Source of the DNA: Mycteria americana
Lineage: Eukaryota > Chordata > Aves > Ciconiiformes > Ciconiidae
Assembly: GCF_035582795.1 (NCBI RefSeq)
Contig: NC_134366.1
Coordinates: 150,831,519-150,895,518 of the forward strand
Length of the DNA stretch: 64,000 nt
Reading direction: 5' to 3'
Of the stretch, positions 38,601 through 52,710 are shown in pieces (positions within the stretch are counted from its first letter, which is position 1; each line of letters opens with the position of its first letter). The translations under genes were made by a program, and so were the position numbers. The notes beneath the pieces were generated by a model. It searched no databases. It saw nothing but the letters and a program-made list of their open reading frames with translations, and was not told the DNA's origin.

Positions 38601-41600
38601 ACCTCCTCTGCTCAGACATTAAAATTGTACATCATTTTAATAATACAAAACTAAATCTCAGTGACTACCATCAACATTTTTCAGCTGTAGAAGGTTTTTC
38701 TTAGCTTCATACAAAGTTACACTTCAATAGCAAACCACCAAGGGGGAAAAAAGTTTTCTATAGCATTAGTGCATACTATCATTTGCATACCTTTGTTGAA
38801 TACTGCCCAGGGCTCTCTGTTGAGCACAGTAAGTACTGCCAATCCTAAAATTCCAAAATCATGAGCTGGGTCCTTCACCTTCATTAAATTACCCTTAAAA
38901 ATTAGATCCTAAAATAAAAGGTTTTTAGGAGGAGGGAGGTGTCTTTTTATTTCCCTTTTCATTTCTGAGTCATGAGGAGGCAGCTAGAATCTAAATATTT
39001 CTGCAATTAAAAACGCTAAAAAGTTCAGGGGAAAAAAATCGAGTAGCCCAAGACTTTAATGAGCAATCCTGACTACAGGAACTGAAATCTAAAGAAAAGC
39101 ACAGATCATCATGAAATGCAGTGTAAATTTAGCAATAATACTAACTCTTGCCTATTGCAATTTTACCCAGTTCCTGACAAAACCAGTCATGAAGTGTGTC
39201 TTAATGCTTTATCATATCCTAAGCAGTTCAAATATAATTTACATTGGTTTTACCTCCTATAGCAGCTGATGTTCATGTAGTTGCAAGGTATATAATTTTC
39301 ACTAAAACAAATAAAACAACACAGAACAATCTGAACATGGGGAAATAATCAGCAAGCAATGTATCTCAAAAACCTGGCAGCTAGTAAACATCCATTAATA
39401 AGCACCTTTGAGGTCAAATCCTTAGTGTCTGATAGATAATAAGTTTAATAAATAAATTCAATTTTAAAAGTGTACAGAAGGACAAAATCCTACCATTCCC
39501 TCTTTCCTATGTCATTTACAGAGAGTGTATTGTTACATTACACGCTTACAATTGAGTCTACTGAAGAACGACACTTTAATTTGCTATCACCTTCTCTTTA
39601 GAATTGCATCATCCATCACAGACATTTTTAAAAATTACTTTTAGAATTCACAGTTTGAAATGCCTTAGAGAAAATCTTGGTGTTTTTTTATATACTGTGA
39701 TTTTCTGTACCAGGCATCTCAAGCTTAATGGTACAGTTAGCCCTGAAGAATACTATAAATGTTTACTGGAGCTCCCGACAGAGTAAATAATCTAAAGCTT
39801 AGGAAAACACTCCATCTGGATACTCACCATGCTATTTAAACTTGATTGCAAATATACCCACACAGTGCTGATAGAAAAGCAGCTAATCTAAAAATATACA
39901 CCTGAGCTAAAAATATGCAGGATTTTCCCCCCAGCCCTTTCTGCTTTTGGAGAAAAAAAAAGCATGGGAAGAAAACAAACAAACAAACAAACAAACCCCA
40001 AACATCTTTTCAAATATTACCAAGCAAAGATATAAAGTTTTAAAACGAGAAGGAATTCTTTAGCTAGAGCTCTTAGTGTACTCAGTACGTAGTATCAAAA
40101 AGTCAGCATTTTATCTCTATTAATCTGTAGCTCTCCAGAGCAAGTGCTTTTAGTTATCCTTCATAATAAACACACTATCAGCAGGCACATTACAGTGCCC
40201 TTGAGTTCAACGTATCACATTTCAGCAAACTGCAGTTATCATTCAGCTATATAAACCCAATGTTACCTTCATATTCAAAAGTTTTCTCAAGTTAAGGCAC
40301 TGCCTCCTTGACATCTGATTCTTCCATGAGAGGATCATTTTTAAAATGTTCAGAAAATAACAGTATTACTTTTTTGTAAAATTCTACTAATCTACATGTA
40401 AATGCAAGCTGTATCAAGAACAAAGATATAAACTATTCAGGATGAGAGCCTTTTAAAAAATAAAACCATTCAGTTAAGACCCCCAAACATCCTAAAGATA
40501 AAATAAAAAATGAAAGATGTTCCCAGTTTTGCTAAAATATTTTGTAAATGCAAATCAATATTGAAAAGTAAAGACATAAGTAACATGAAACAGAAGTCCT
40601 GAGGCTAAAAAGATAGCTGTATTAAAATCTACAAATTCATGAAATACACAATGATACCATTTAAAGCTGTTTTTCTTCAATAGTTCCATTTAAGATTATC
40701 TTAAAAGTAGAAAGAAAAATGGAAACTCATTGAATAATGAGTAATGACTCAACGAGATAGATGCATGCAGAGAGAATCTTGAAGTTAAAACCAGACCGAG
40801 GAAAGCACTTAACCTGAAGGGCAATGGAAGAGGCTAGAAGAACTTTAAACCTTAAACCTCAAACCTTAACATCCTAGTGAGGGACAATACAAGTGAATCT
40901 CACATTTCTTAGAAGTACAGAATGTTGATACTCAGAACTAAAACAAAAACGGATACAGCAAAACTAAATTTTCCTAACAGGAAAAGTCTGTTGGAGGAGA
41001 GACGCACCTCCCAATCCAAAACGCACGCTCAAATTTGTATCTTATTTGCTGAGCAACCTTGATTCAGTTATATTCTTTATAAGGAAGAAAATTCAGTTCA
41101 GTTTAAAACAGCCAATTTAGAAAGGATCTAGGCAAATAACACATCATCTTTAATAAATGGAAAAACGATAGACATGCTGTTTGCTGGGTTCTATTTTATT
41201 TCATGCAGAAAGCGTTCTAAGTCACGTACAACAGAGGATGGGTTGCAGCCCCTTTCGGTACAAGATGGAGAGGAAAAAAATCCTATAGTCCACAAACTTA
41301 GGGCAATTTTTAGGCAACAAATGGCAAGTTTCCTAAGCCCTGGGGGAAGGAAGAAAATATAGCAAAGATAGCAAAACTGAGACATCAGTTGAGAGAGGCC
41401 AGCAAAATATCAGAAAGAGCAGAATCTGAATGCAGCAACTGAACAAAGCCAGGGCTAAGCAGAGAGACTTAACTGAGCTGTTAGTCACAGCAGGGAGAAG
41501 AGATCCCTGCCTCGGGAAAGGCACACGGCTTACTGCCTTGGGAGAGGGGTCAGGGAGAGGACGATAGCCAAGCCTACCTGAGCTTAAGCACCAACACACA

Positions 41601-44600
41601 GCATGTGGATGCCGCACAGAGACCTGTAGCAATCTGGAAAGGGAGAAGCAATCCCCCAGCCCGAGGCTACCGGCATCTTTGCTAGACAGCAGCAAGTTTC
41701 ATTTTCCGTACAACTTTAAGGAGTTAATAGAAGTGCTGTTAGCTTTTAAAGAATGAGTCTCAGTCTGCAGTTTCTCAAATTTTCTTTATTCTTTTCTCAA
41801 TCATTTTTTTGAAATCTTTTTTCCCCCCACAGAACTGCTCGACTACCTATTTAGTTTGATGTAGTTCACAGTTTTCCTAAGCACTGAAATAACTCAGCTT
41901 GCTAAAAGATTTGGGCTCCCAACAGCAGCAGCATGGCCCGTGGAGTCCCTGGACAACAGAAGGGTACTGTTCCACTCCTGCATCATGTTCAGCAGCTCGC
42001 CAGCCACAGGGGCTGGAGATTTAATTTGCTTATGACAGCTCTGATGTTATGAAAACGGATTAAAATTATTTAGGAAACTTTTTAATTGTGCTCAAGAACT
42101 GAGCAGGTTTTTTTAAAATCTCTTTACACCGTAAACAATAGTTTAACAACTCTTCCTAATGTTGCCTTCTATTGAAGTCTTATCTACAAGTCATACCAAT
42201 CATACTGCAGAGTTTCAGCTGGTTCATTAAAGTGGATTTAGTTTTTCTTTTGTCAAAATGCACCAGCTCCACATTTGTGAAACACAGCTTAAACAAACAC
42301 TGACTATCAAATAACCTTTAATCAGCCTGATGAAATCCACCTTACGATGGTCTAAATATGGTAGACAGCTACTGTCTTGCTTCTAATACAGGCTAAATTA
42401 GATATAAACTAAGTGAACAAATACAGAAATGGATAATCTATCAAACAGCACCACTTAGCTAGCAGCTTTTAAATAATATACAGTATCTTTTCTTTTACAG
42501 ACATGTAGCAGGCTACTCTCACTACAAGTAATATACTAAGAAATATCCTGAAAGTAGGAAAATACAGAACAAGATAATCATTGATAATCATTCATGTCAA
42601 AACATATAATTAAGAAGCCCATGTACCAACATACAACTAAGAGCAATACTGAATTAAAAAACCAGACCACTCTCATCTTAATGAACAAGAAATCCAGGCT
42701 ATCTCAACACTGAACAGTACGCTTAACCATAATCTAATTCTGTTCTCTAAAACACAATCCACCCTGTGAAAAGTATGATGCTCACTCTATATTAGTTTAG
42801 AAACGCCATTTATTCATTGAACAAGATTCAATGATTCAGTGGCATATTCACTTACTGAGTCCAGAACTGCCAAAATCATTTGCCAAAGAAATATTTTATT
42901 ATCAAATATTTTGTCTATGACTCAAACATTAATGTGATCAAGCCAAAAATTAGCACAGTCCTTTCTTACCTTCACAGTATTATCTCCTAGGAAGGTCTAC
43001 AGCATTTGATCTATTTGCTTTGTCACAGAGTGCAGAACAACACTAGTTTGTTTAATTAGGTTTTTCAGATTGTAATCTGCAGATATAGTTGTGGTTTATT
43101 ACTCAATGCAAATAGGTACTGTGCAAAATTTTGTGCCAACACTGTTCATTAATCCCAGTCTCAATTTATAGTGCTCACTATTCCACTTCTGCATTTCTGG
43201 AGTATATTATGTCAATTATATAGCCCACAACTAGGGAATGCTACAAGCTCTCCAAACCCTTATGATGTGACCCAAGTCTCAGTAGAATCTCTCTGGCCTC
43301 TCTGCTGGTTTTCCAATTCATCTCTTGAGTGATCATCTAAGTTTCAATTACGTTTCAGTTTTCTAGACTTAAAGTCCATGAAGAAAAGGAAAATAATTAT
43401 AAAATCTTATTCATTGCATAGTATATCAACAATAAAAATGCTACACATACTGCACTTGATGTTCAAGTGTCTGTAACTTCAAATGTAAATCCCTCTCCAG
43501 AAAAACACTCTTGGGAATTTAATCTAGGTTTTAAAATTGATTTAGTATTCATGATTTGGAAACTGAAGTAGAACCAAGGGCCTCATCTATATTACTTCCA
43601 ACCCTAACTACCAGGGCAGGAAATAATGAGAGCTCCCATCAAGCTCCAAGTCATGCCAAACAATCCATCCAGCACATTCCTAGACCATATAAAAAGGATA
43701 AGGAAAATGTGAGCCAGACAAATGCATTCCTCAAATGCAAGGTGTCAGTACTCAAACAAAATCTGTGCTCAATGCAGTCAACTGCTATTCAGCTCACAGG
43801 CTCATCTTTAAATAAAATTATGTGTTTCACAACTGCACTTTCAGAAATAATTACAAGCCAAATTTGATTTCAATTTACAGTGCCTTGTGAAAGCAGTTAA
43901 ATTGCTTTGACCATCTTCAGAGTAGTGCTTTTCCAAAGTAAAGACAAATATATAAATGCTGAGGTTATTAAATGCTCTTGCAATTTATTTAGAATACATG
44001 ACTGGGGCTTCTGCTTACAGAACATCTATTCCTCAGTTTGAATGGTATCCTGCATTCAAAGACATAACACTGAAGAGAGACAAAGTACAAATTAATGGGA
44101 CTAGTCACATATTAAGTGTCATTGTTCAGAGTTTGTAAGAATTGAGGGTGTGAATGACTCCCTCATCGCCAACAGATCTGATGCATATGCATGAGCACAA
44201 AAAATGCAGGGAAACATAGATTTAATGTCAAAAAGATTGCATATCTGTCCTGGATTTTCTATATTAAATATGAATTTAGAAACACACAGATTACTTCTTG
44301 ATCCAGTTATTGCACATGTCTGGATGTGGGCATTAGCATTTACTGTTGAAAAAAAAACCTACTCTCAGAAAGACATACAAATATACAGCATACATTCTTG
44401 AACTGATGCTAATGAAATTCACCTTATGTGGCATAGGATGCAGGGCGGGAAAAAATCGTGAGTATCTTTATAATGTTTACATCCTGTCACAAGCAGAAAA
44501 CAGCACCATATCAAATAGTTTATTGTTGCTGTATTAACATACAGCAACAAATCCTAAGAACCTCAGAAATGTCTTAATGTAAAGAGTCCCCAGCACTGGT

Positions 44601-44960
44601 CTCCTCTCCTCTCCCCTTTCCCAAAAGAAAGAGGTGTATTTTCATTTGGAAACTCAGATGATTTTCTGGGTAGATTCTACTGGTGACAGAGAAGTGGCTT
44701 TTGGCTTTAAGCCACCATCTTCTGAAAAGCCGTTACAGTTTTGCACGCAAACTGCCTTGTTGAACTACCACACATATTGAGCAGTGGACCAACTAGCCAA
44801 TTCTTTTCTCCCAGAAGAAACAAGCTGCCAGCTCATGTTTGGATGGGGGGGAAATTATACCTCTTTTTCTGTTTACTGTCTTTGAGACTTGCACCGCTGC
44901 TGAAACAGCTGGAAACCTTGCATACTTATGGTCTGAAACCAGAGTGTAATCAAAGACTAG
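32653..44960 (-). other. STK3: STK3 last intron, first part
   Basis: AT-rich intronic sequence upstream of the STK3 terminal exon. I looked on the minus strand for the exon expected just before it (ending ...GDFDF before a GT donor) and did not find it. Slightly GC-richer patches at 36.3-36.6, 37.0-37.3 and 41.3-41.7 kb contain only short unsupported frames. An (AAAC)n microsatellite lies at 39973-39996. No interspersed repeat was recognised. Confidence 0.6.
39973..39996. repeat. (AAAC)n microsatellite
   Basis: About six consecutive AAAC units in the STK3 intron, followed by a C-rich 'ccccaaac'. Simple repeat. Confidence 0.85.
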
Positions 44961-45045
44961 ATAGAATCATATCATATAGAATCATAGAATCATTAAGGTT
45001 GGAAAAGACCTCTAGGATCATCTAGTCCAACTGCCAATGGTTGCA
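44961..45045 (-). mobile_element. CR1 LINE 3' end fragment
   Basis: On the plus strand 'atagaatcatagaatcatta' and then 'ggttggaaaagacctctagg' and 'atcatctagtccaactgcc' form the reverse complement of an avian CR1 3' terminus, including the octamer-type ATTCTATG repeats. Only the last 80 or so bases are present, the severe 5' truncation typical of CR1. Confidence 0.9.
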
Positions 45046-48000
45046 GATGTCCCAGGATCCTATCATCAGAGAAGTTACACTAACAATTTAAAAATGCTAC
45101 AGACATGAAGAATGTTTTGTTGGGTTTTTTGACAGCACTGAAAAGATAAGGTTTTCATTATAATATTCCTACTTAATCTCACACACATATGTGCATACAG
45201 TTGAAATTACAAATACTGTATAAGTTATGAGAATTTAGAATGCTGTAAAATCAAACATATTGGAGAAAAATAATTTATTTTAGCAAATTGTTTTGTTACA
45301 GTGAATGTCAAATTCACCAAAGGCTCTATTAAAAGGCAAAATGAATGCAAGTAATGACTTCAAAATATTCTAAAATACCAAATATATGAAGAGGTATTTT
45401 AAAGTAGTAACATAATCATGTTGTATATAAAAAAACCTGTGGACCTGGTCCATCAGTTAATTTTTAAAAATAAGTAATTTTGATTGTTTACATTTTCATT
45501 AGTGATTCTACTCATTCACAGAAGTATTGGCTTCTTGCAGTCCTCACCCATTTCAATCTCAAGCTACATTCCTCTTTCTTCCATCAGTATCTTCTCTTGC
45601 TTTAAACACAATCTTAGAGAAATATCTCATTCTGTTGTTTTTGACATTAATATCTCCAGACATCTTCCATTCTGGGAGTTGGTACTTATGCCATCTGATG
45701 GTCTGTATTGCACAGGGAATCCTAGTAATTATGAACTAAATGCCTACTAACCTGGTTGATGATGACGTTGCTAGAAGGCCAGTCACATTTATCAGATCCT
45801 GGCCGTTAGAATAACAATAGCAAAGGAGTAGTTTCAGTAATTTAACAATTTCTCCTATTTCCACAAATGTATTCTATTTATATTCTCCCAATTAGCATCA
45901 CAGTGTGTAACACCTTGCCTAGAAGCAGCAACATTGCGAAACTACAAGGTAATTTAACTTAATCATATTCATTTGCTTAACTATGCTGAAAATATTTCAC
46001 CTCTTGCTCAGCAATTTATTATCATGCAAAATTTTGAAAACAATATTGCTTGAAAATTGACAAAGTTGCTATTTATGGTTGCCATAACAACCATAGAAAA
46101 TTGTGTAAGAAAATACCGAGCAATAAAGAATGAAACACCATAGAAACAGATAAGAATAGAACAAGTTGTGTCAGCACTAGCCTTAAGGAAAATTTTAGGC
46201 ACAAACAAGTTCATGGATAGAATTATAAAAAGGTAGAGAAATAGAAAAGGGCAGTTAAGGTGGGGAAATAAAAAAGGTAGTTATATGGCATACTGCCAAT
46301 GTTCTCCAACAGAGATTACATGCAGATTAGTTGAAACCTCTAAGAAAACTAAAACACATTAGATAAAATTTTAGCAGAGACTATGACAGAAACTTGTTTG
46401 TGGTTTTTTTTTTAAATCTCTTGCTTATAACAATACTGCTGCAGCGTTGCACAATATAAATAGTTAAAAGCCCTCAAAACCAGAATACAGTAATAGCTAA
46501 ATTGCTGCCAATTCTACAAGGTTTTCTAAAATTCCCTCCAGCAGAAGGAACTAACAATTGACTTAGGAAGTTATGAAGGAATTCAAATGTAGGGATCTAT
46601 TTTCCTGTAGGTCAATCCACTACTGCACTGTATAATAAATGTAAACATGAAATGATATCATTTCATCTCTGTTCCTCACCTTTCCAATGACCTTTCAGAG
46701 AAAACATCCTGGAGCCTGAATTTTGTTTGACATGGAAGTCATACAGGCTGGATAATATGACATTCCTACCTACGAGCAAAACACCTTTAATACATTTATT
46801 TCTCCTAAAATAAAAATAAATGTTATACAGATATCTCTATATCAAAGCTAGAATCAACACACAGACCAGTCAAAATCAAAGTCTTGTGTACAGTAGAAGA
46901 AATAATATATTTACAGCTCTTTGTTTAAAGAATTAACAAAGCCAAAATTGAACCTCTCTCTAGTAAAACTCCTTTTTGGATGTTATTCACTGACTTGTAT
47001 TGAGAGCATAATCAAGGAAAAACACTTTCTTTTCACATCTCTCATTTCAAAGAAGGACAAAAAAGCAGATGGGATTAAAATGGAGCTCAAACCAAAGATG
47101 GTGAATTTAAATTCAGCAGACATATGGAAACCATTATATAAAGAAGGGAATTCTTGCATTAAAAAGTTAGTTCAGGTGAGATGCAACTAAACTAAAGACC
47201 AGAATCTTAACAGAAAGAACAGCCTTGATTTGTTGCGAATAAAACAGCAGTAGAACTTGGGGGCAATCTAAAAAAGGACAGAGATTAAGGAAGCAGCTTA
47301 ATTCTACATTTAATATGATCTAATGACAGGAGGTAGCCAAAAGGGTCAGTCCTGCCGTGTGAAACCCTTGGGCTCCTGACCGCTTCCTTACATGAGATCT
47401 ACTAATCCTGCAACTGCAGGGTGAGCTGGGAGAGGGGAGGGGAGGACAAGGGGGTGTCAGATGTTTTTTGAGCACACCAAATTGACTCAGCTCCATCGAT
47501 ACAAGGAGAGTAACAGAAATGAGCAGGTGCCCTCTGCTGCCACACCTCTCTCTTTCCATAACCCCCATCTCCTGAATAAGTCTGGGTAAGATGCTACCCA
47601 TCTATCCCTGGTTCCAAGCTACAGGGGCCAAGGTTAACCCACCAGCAGGCCAAAGACAACAGCTGACTATTGACCTCAGACCACAACCCATACATCAGCA
47701 TAGGTATTGATCTGGATCCCTCTTCTCAGAGGCAAATTAGTAGTACTAGTATTGAAACTCACAGCAAATTAACTTCCTTGGAAACCTCCACCTTTGTTGA
47801 ATTTGGGCGATATGACTCAAAATATCAGGACAAACAGCACAATCACATAAGTCTCATTTCGTCAGGAAACAGACCAAAAATAACATACAGCTAGATTGCA
47901 CGAAAATCTTTGTATTTAAAAACTGGAAACACCAATACGATTAAATGTTAACAGAAAACGCACAGTAAAACTGCGTATCCCATTTTGGATAAGTATAGGT

Positions 48001-48997
48001 TGGGGGGGAATCATAAAAATCTATGAAAGATGGCCGTGCTTTTATGACAAAGTGAATAAAATTGATTTTATACACTACAACTACTAAAGAATTAATCGTA
48101 TAAAATGTTTCCCCCAAAGCTCTGGCAACAGGATTAGTAGTTTCTTCAAATTCAGTCTGCAAGCAGAACTGTAAACAAGGAATTTAAATACAACAGTGGG
48201 GGGTTCTGCAGGGCTGGGGGGGCAACCAACACAGAGGCTTTTATCGTTCTGGTATTCATAGCACTTTAGAAGAAACACAGAGACGGTGTATCCTCAGCAC
48301 ATTTTAGGATTCATGTTATATTTGACAGTGAAATAACAAGACTGCCCTACCTATACCAAAAATGTCAGGGGATCTGAAAATCCAGCAAGCTGCAAGTTAA
48401 AATGTAATACCAGCAAGCAAAGCTTTTGTACCAATTATTTCTTATGGGTTTGGGAATAGTAGACTTCAAAGAAAGTTTACAACTGAATTGTCTTACTTCA
48501 TGAAGTTTTTTTTAAATGCAAAATGCACACAGTAGAAGCTGTGGTATGATCATCAGACATTACCAGTGAGCTACACAATACATGCTTTTGAAAACTTTTT
48601 TATAACACCACCTTACAAAATAAACTATTGCAATTATTTCTCAAGTTTTTATATCTCTTCCTAATATAAACTAAAAATATCATGAGAAAAATGAAAAAGG
48701 AATAAAAGCAATAGAACAAGAATCTAGTACCATGAATTCTTTTATTCTCTATATAAATTTGATCTTCTCAAATTATAAAAAGAATGTGAATTATGCCCCA
48801 ATAGTGGATGTAGATGTGGATCTACTCAAATGCTGCATTTATACAACAATGAATTTTAAACCACAATCTAACTCATCAAATGTATTTCTAAAAAGCTTTC
48901 ACACTCTTGAAGAAATACTGTCTTTGGAGAAAAAGTTTAAGGTGTCGCTGACAGTCCACCCTTTATGTTGCTTCAGCGTCACTGCTGAGGTCCTGAC

Positions 48998-49104
48998 CTG
49001 TGTTCAATTAACTGCTCAGGCAGCCCCTGGTTGAATTTGGAAGCATTCAAAAGCTTCTCTCTCAGAAAAGCCTCCAGCGACTTGGCATCACATCTTCTCA
49101 CCAT
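48998..49104 (-). other. Exon-like open frame ending in a splice donor
   Basis: On the minus strand a frame from ATG at 49104 reads MVRRCDAKSLEAFLREKLL and then NASKFNQGLPEQLIEHRSGP, and remains open to 48979. The sequence 'acacag|gtcagg' gives a good splice donor at 48998/48997. Local base use looks more coding-like than the AT-rich surroundings, and the frame is on the STK3 strand. I do not recognise the peptide and it is not part of any STK3 form I know. It could be a rare alternative exon, a non-coding RNA exon, a fragment of an old retrocopy, or chance. Confidence 0.2.
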
Positions 49105-50708
49105 TGTGCAAAAGGATCGCTTTATCAAAAACATGACAAATTTAAAAGCAGTATACAAATAGCAGAGTCCACAACTGTTGTGATAGCTCTGATGAAAATG
49201 CAAAGACAATCTTAATACTTCAACAAAAATGTTTTAATTACAATATTTCAATGAGGAAATTGCTATTTCACTTTTTACCATAGATTTTGATTATCATTAA
49301 AAACAACACAACTAATTACAATAAAAGTTTAAGTCACAATCACGGTCTCATTAGGAAACATTTCATCAGAAAGTGAATGTTTATTAGGAAATTCTCTGTC
49401 CTATGAATTAAAAGGCATCTGTGGACCTACTGAATATAAAAATCAGGGCAAAAAAATTTTGCAAGTATTGCAAAATAAGCTACCGCATAGCCTACTAAAA
49501 CTCTCCAAACACTGAGATTCCAGAACACCGCAAGAAAAATATATCTTATTCCTGAAGTAATGACACCTTTTACTGATAAGGACTACAACACCCCATTCGG
49601 TTTTACTTCATGCTATGAACATGTAACACTGAGGTCCAAAGGTGTTACTAAAATGACAGGCTAAGATTATTCCCAACCTAAACTGGCAAACCAGAGGCAG
49701 TGGGGAAAGGGAGGTTTCTGTCCTCACTGCCATCCAGGGCAGTACACGGTCCAGGACTGTGTCATGAGCTATTGCAGTACCCATCCCGTAAGGCAGATGG
49801 CTTTTCATGAAGCAAAGTCTGAAGTGCAGTCAAACTGTATTTAGATTCCCTGTGTCACATCATTATGATGTATGTGCTAATTAAAAGGATTCAACTAGTT
49901 TCAGGTGACTGCTTTGAAAATTTTAAAATCGGAAGAAGTCTGAGATGGCTACTGTCAACAACAAAGCTCTAACTGAACGTAGTTCAGTTTAACCTTTAAA
50001 TATGCATACCGTAAAAGTAAAATATCACTTCTTAACGCAAGCCTCCCACAGACAAAAACTAGAAGCCCTTCTATACTCAAAACGTGAAGTCATCTAGTAT
50101 ATCCAGTCAAGAAAGAAGAAATAGAAAGGAAATTTTGGCAAGCAAGAGAGATAGGAAACTCTCCATTAATGATGCCTACGATTGTCCATCTAGATAGAAC
50201 TTCCTAAAGCACCAGCGTCAGCATGAGCCTGACATTTACAATAAACAATCTTAAGACATTTACCAACCTCCTGAGATGTCTCCTGTAGGTCTCCCTAAAT
50301 TTATACAAAGTCCTGCTGTATTCAAGTAAAATTCTAACTCTTGCCTGCTTTGCAAGTAGACATGGCTGCTATTAACAGAAGTAATAAAAAGTGGCATTTT
50401 TACTCTGTACTTTTTTCCCCATAAATCAACATATGCTTTTTTTAAATGTGTAAATGTAGCAAAGATTCAACAGCAACCACCACAGCAAGCAGAAAAAACT
50501 CCCTTGAAGAATGTATCAAGTATGCAAGACATTATTCGTACATAAAAATATATATTCCATGTTCATGAATGCATCAAACACAGCAGTTCTAGCTAAATTT
50601 CACAAAAGGTTAGTTGTGAGCATGGACTGCCTGGCACTAAGTGCCATGTATTTAGATGAATACAAGGCTAAAACAAAGTATGAAGTCTGCTGGCACATTC
50701 AACTAAGA

Positions 50709-50748
50709 AATAAAACTAACAATAACAAAAAAAAAAAAAAAAAAAAAA
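50709..50748 (+). repeat. Poly(A) tract of 22 A preceded by AATAAA
   Basis: AATAAA at 50709-50714 is followed 13 nt later by 22 consecutive A (50727-50748). The arrangement resembles the 3' end of a reverse-transcribed mRNA, antisense to STK3. The preceding 200-300 bp contain an open frame to 50511 that I cannot match to any gene. A plain A-rich microsatellite is equally possible. Confidence 0.6.
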
Positions 50749-52600
50749 GGATAAACCAGCCAGCTTTCACTTAAATACCTGACACTTACTCAATTGATAA
50801 CCACCTGTATACAAAGTCCTTGGCAGCTTTAAAATACCTTTTTTCTTTTAAAGAATAAAATACTCTTCAAGTTATTTCCTATCATATCAAGCACAAACAT
50901 GCTTTCATTTAACTTCAGGAATGGAATGTGTCCTATTTTAATCTTTCACCTTTGTTCAGCTGAAGAAACTTGTATTGCTGATAATAAGAGGCAAACCAGA
51001 TCTTACTTAAAATATGATTTATGCTATTTGTTTATATATTCTCAGAGACACTGCATTCCAAATTGATAACTACTTGTTTTTGTGGGGTTTTTTGTTTGGT
51101 TTTGGTTTTTATATGTTTTTAACGTAGTCAGTCCTGCAAAAGCAGCTAGCAGGATCAACAGGCTCCTGAGTCAGTAGTTTCATACATCAGGCACTCATTT
51201 CAATTTTTAGCTGAAAAACTCCAGTATGCATCCCATAAATCTTGGTCTGGTAATAAAGAGGGGCATTCTCATGGCTCTGGCACCAACACCTGCTTTTGCA
51301 CAGGGGATTGCATATTCCCAGACAGGGACTGCTGCAAGAGCTGGACAGTTACAGACCCTGCATGTATAGCTGTAGATGTATGCATGTAGACCCTCTTTCT
51401 TCCAGTGCCTTGTTAGATCCCAGCACAGAAGTCTATGCATGTATCAACTTCAAGATGGACATATACAGGGCGGGTGCCAGCTTCACTGTCCAGGGCTATA
51501 TAGCCTCTGGGCTGCAGAATAGTGTTGGCAGCTGCAGTAGGTTACCATCAATTACAACAGCTCCAGCATATGCTGCAGACTGCACCAGCGCCACACAGCC
51601 CAGGTACATTCGATCACCTTTGCTTGCTTTTTGAGATGGGCTTTACAATGCACAGCTTAGACCAGTTGCTTTCTTTTCCAAATTAAGAGTAGGATTATCA
51701 TGTAATAAGAAACCAGTGCAATTGACTGGCAGCAGGTTCCAAGAAACTAATACTTTTGTGGATCCAATGTTGTCAGGACAAACTGCAAAAATAATGAACT
51801 CATTTTACAGTAGAAAATAAGATTAAGGAAAAAAACCACAGACAACAGGAAACAGGATTAGTTATGTAGCAAGTAAACATGGGGAAGGCAAAACCATGAA
51901 AAGAAATAAGGATATCGTTAGAAAAATAAGTGGTAATCTGACATGAAAGTAATTTCAAACATTATCACATTCCCATAACTACAACTAAACCAGCCCAGCA
52001 ACACCACAGTACTCCTTCCTCCTCATCTGGGAATTTAGCAAGCCTAAATTCTAAAATAGATAACAAGATATAAACAGAAGATTAAAAATTATCCCCTCAT
52101 GCTGACCCACTTGTCACAGTTTCTGGGCTTGTTAAAATTCTGGTCCTACCTCTACAGAAATACAAATGGCAAAAGGAATTGTCCAGCTATTCTGCGTGAG
52201 CGTTCTGAAATTTCTCCCTCAGAAAACATGGCATAAGCATGAAGCTCAGCAACTTGCCTCTGGTGTCTGCTTTTCTACATGACTGGCTACTCTTGATAGT
52301 CCTCCTGAGGCACCTCTCTTCAAATTCCTGGTCCCTTTTAAACAGAGTGAAGATGTTGATACAAAATGTGAAGAACAGGGGCCTCTCACTGGAAAGCATT
52401 TCCAAGTACATTGTAGTTCTAAAGAAAATGTGTAACTCTAAACAATCTAGTTCTTATAATTTCAGCTGCACAGAAATATTGAAAATACCAAAGCCCATGA
52501 AAACAAAGTATAGACATTCCTTATTTCACCTGAATTCAGTGAAGCCAATTTATGGTATTCCAAAGGGACTGATTTTAGAGCATGGACTTAATTTTCTTTT

Positions 52601-52710
52601 AAAAACAAAAACAACCAACCACCACCAAAACAAAAACACCAACAACAACAACCCCCACAAAAAAACAACCCAAACCCCCAAACTCTGCACAAACCCCCAC
52701 AAAAACCCCA
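52601..52710. repeat. A/C-only low-complexity tract
   Basis: Positions 52601-52683 contain only A and C (83 nt), mixing AAC, ACC and AAAAC units and C runs. Similar sequence resumes after a short break and reaches about 52710. The Asn/Pro/Thr/Lys-rich part of a 181-codon plus frame comes from this tract and is not evidence of a protein. Confidence 0.9.

Noticed and set aside
40845-40870. Telomere-like TTAAACC repeats
   Set aside because: The units are irregular and do not match the vertebrate TTAGGG repeat. Only three imperfect copies occur.
46861-46890. Possible upstream STK3 exon ending resembling DFDF on the minus strand
   Set aside because: The reverse complement contains 'gactttgatttt' but the preceding codons do not match the MST2 linker and no GT donor follows.
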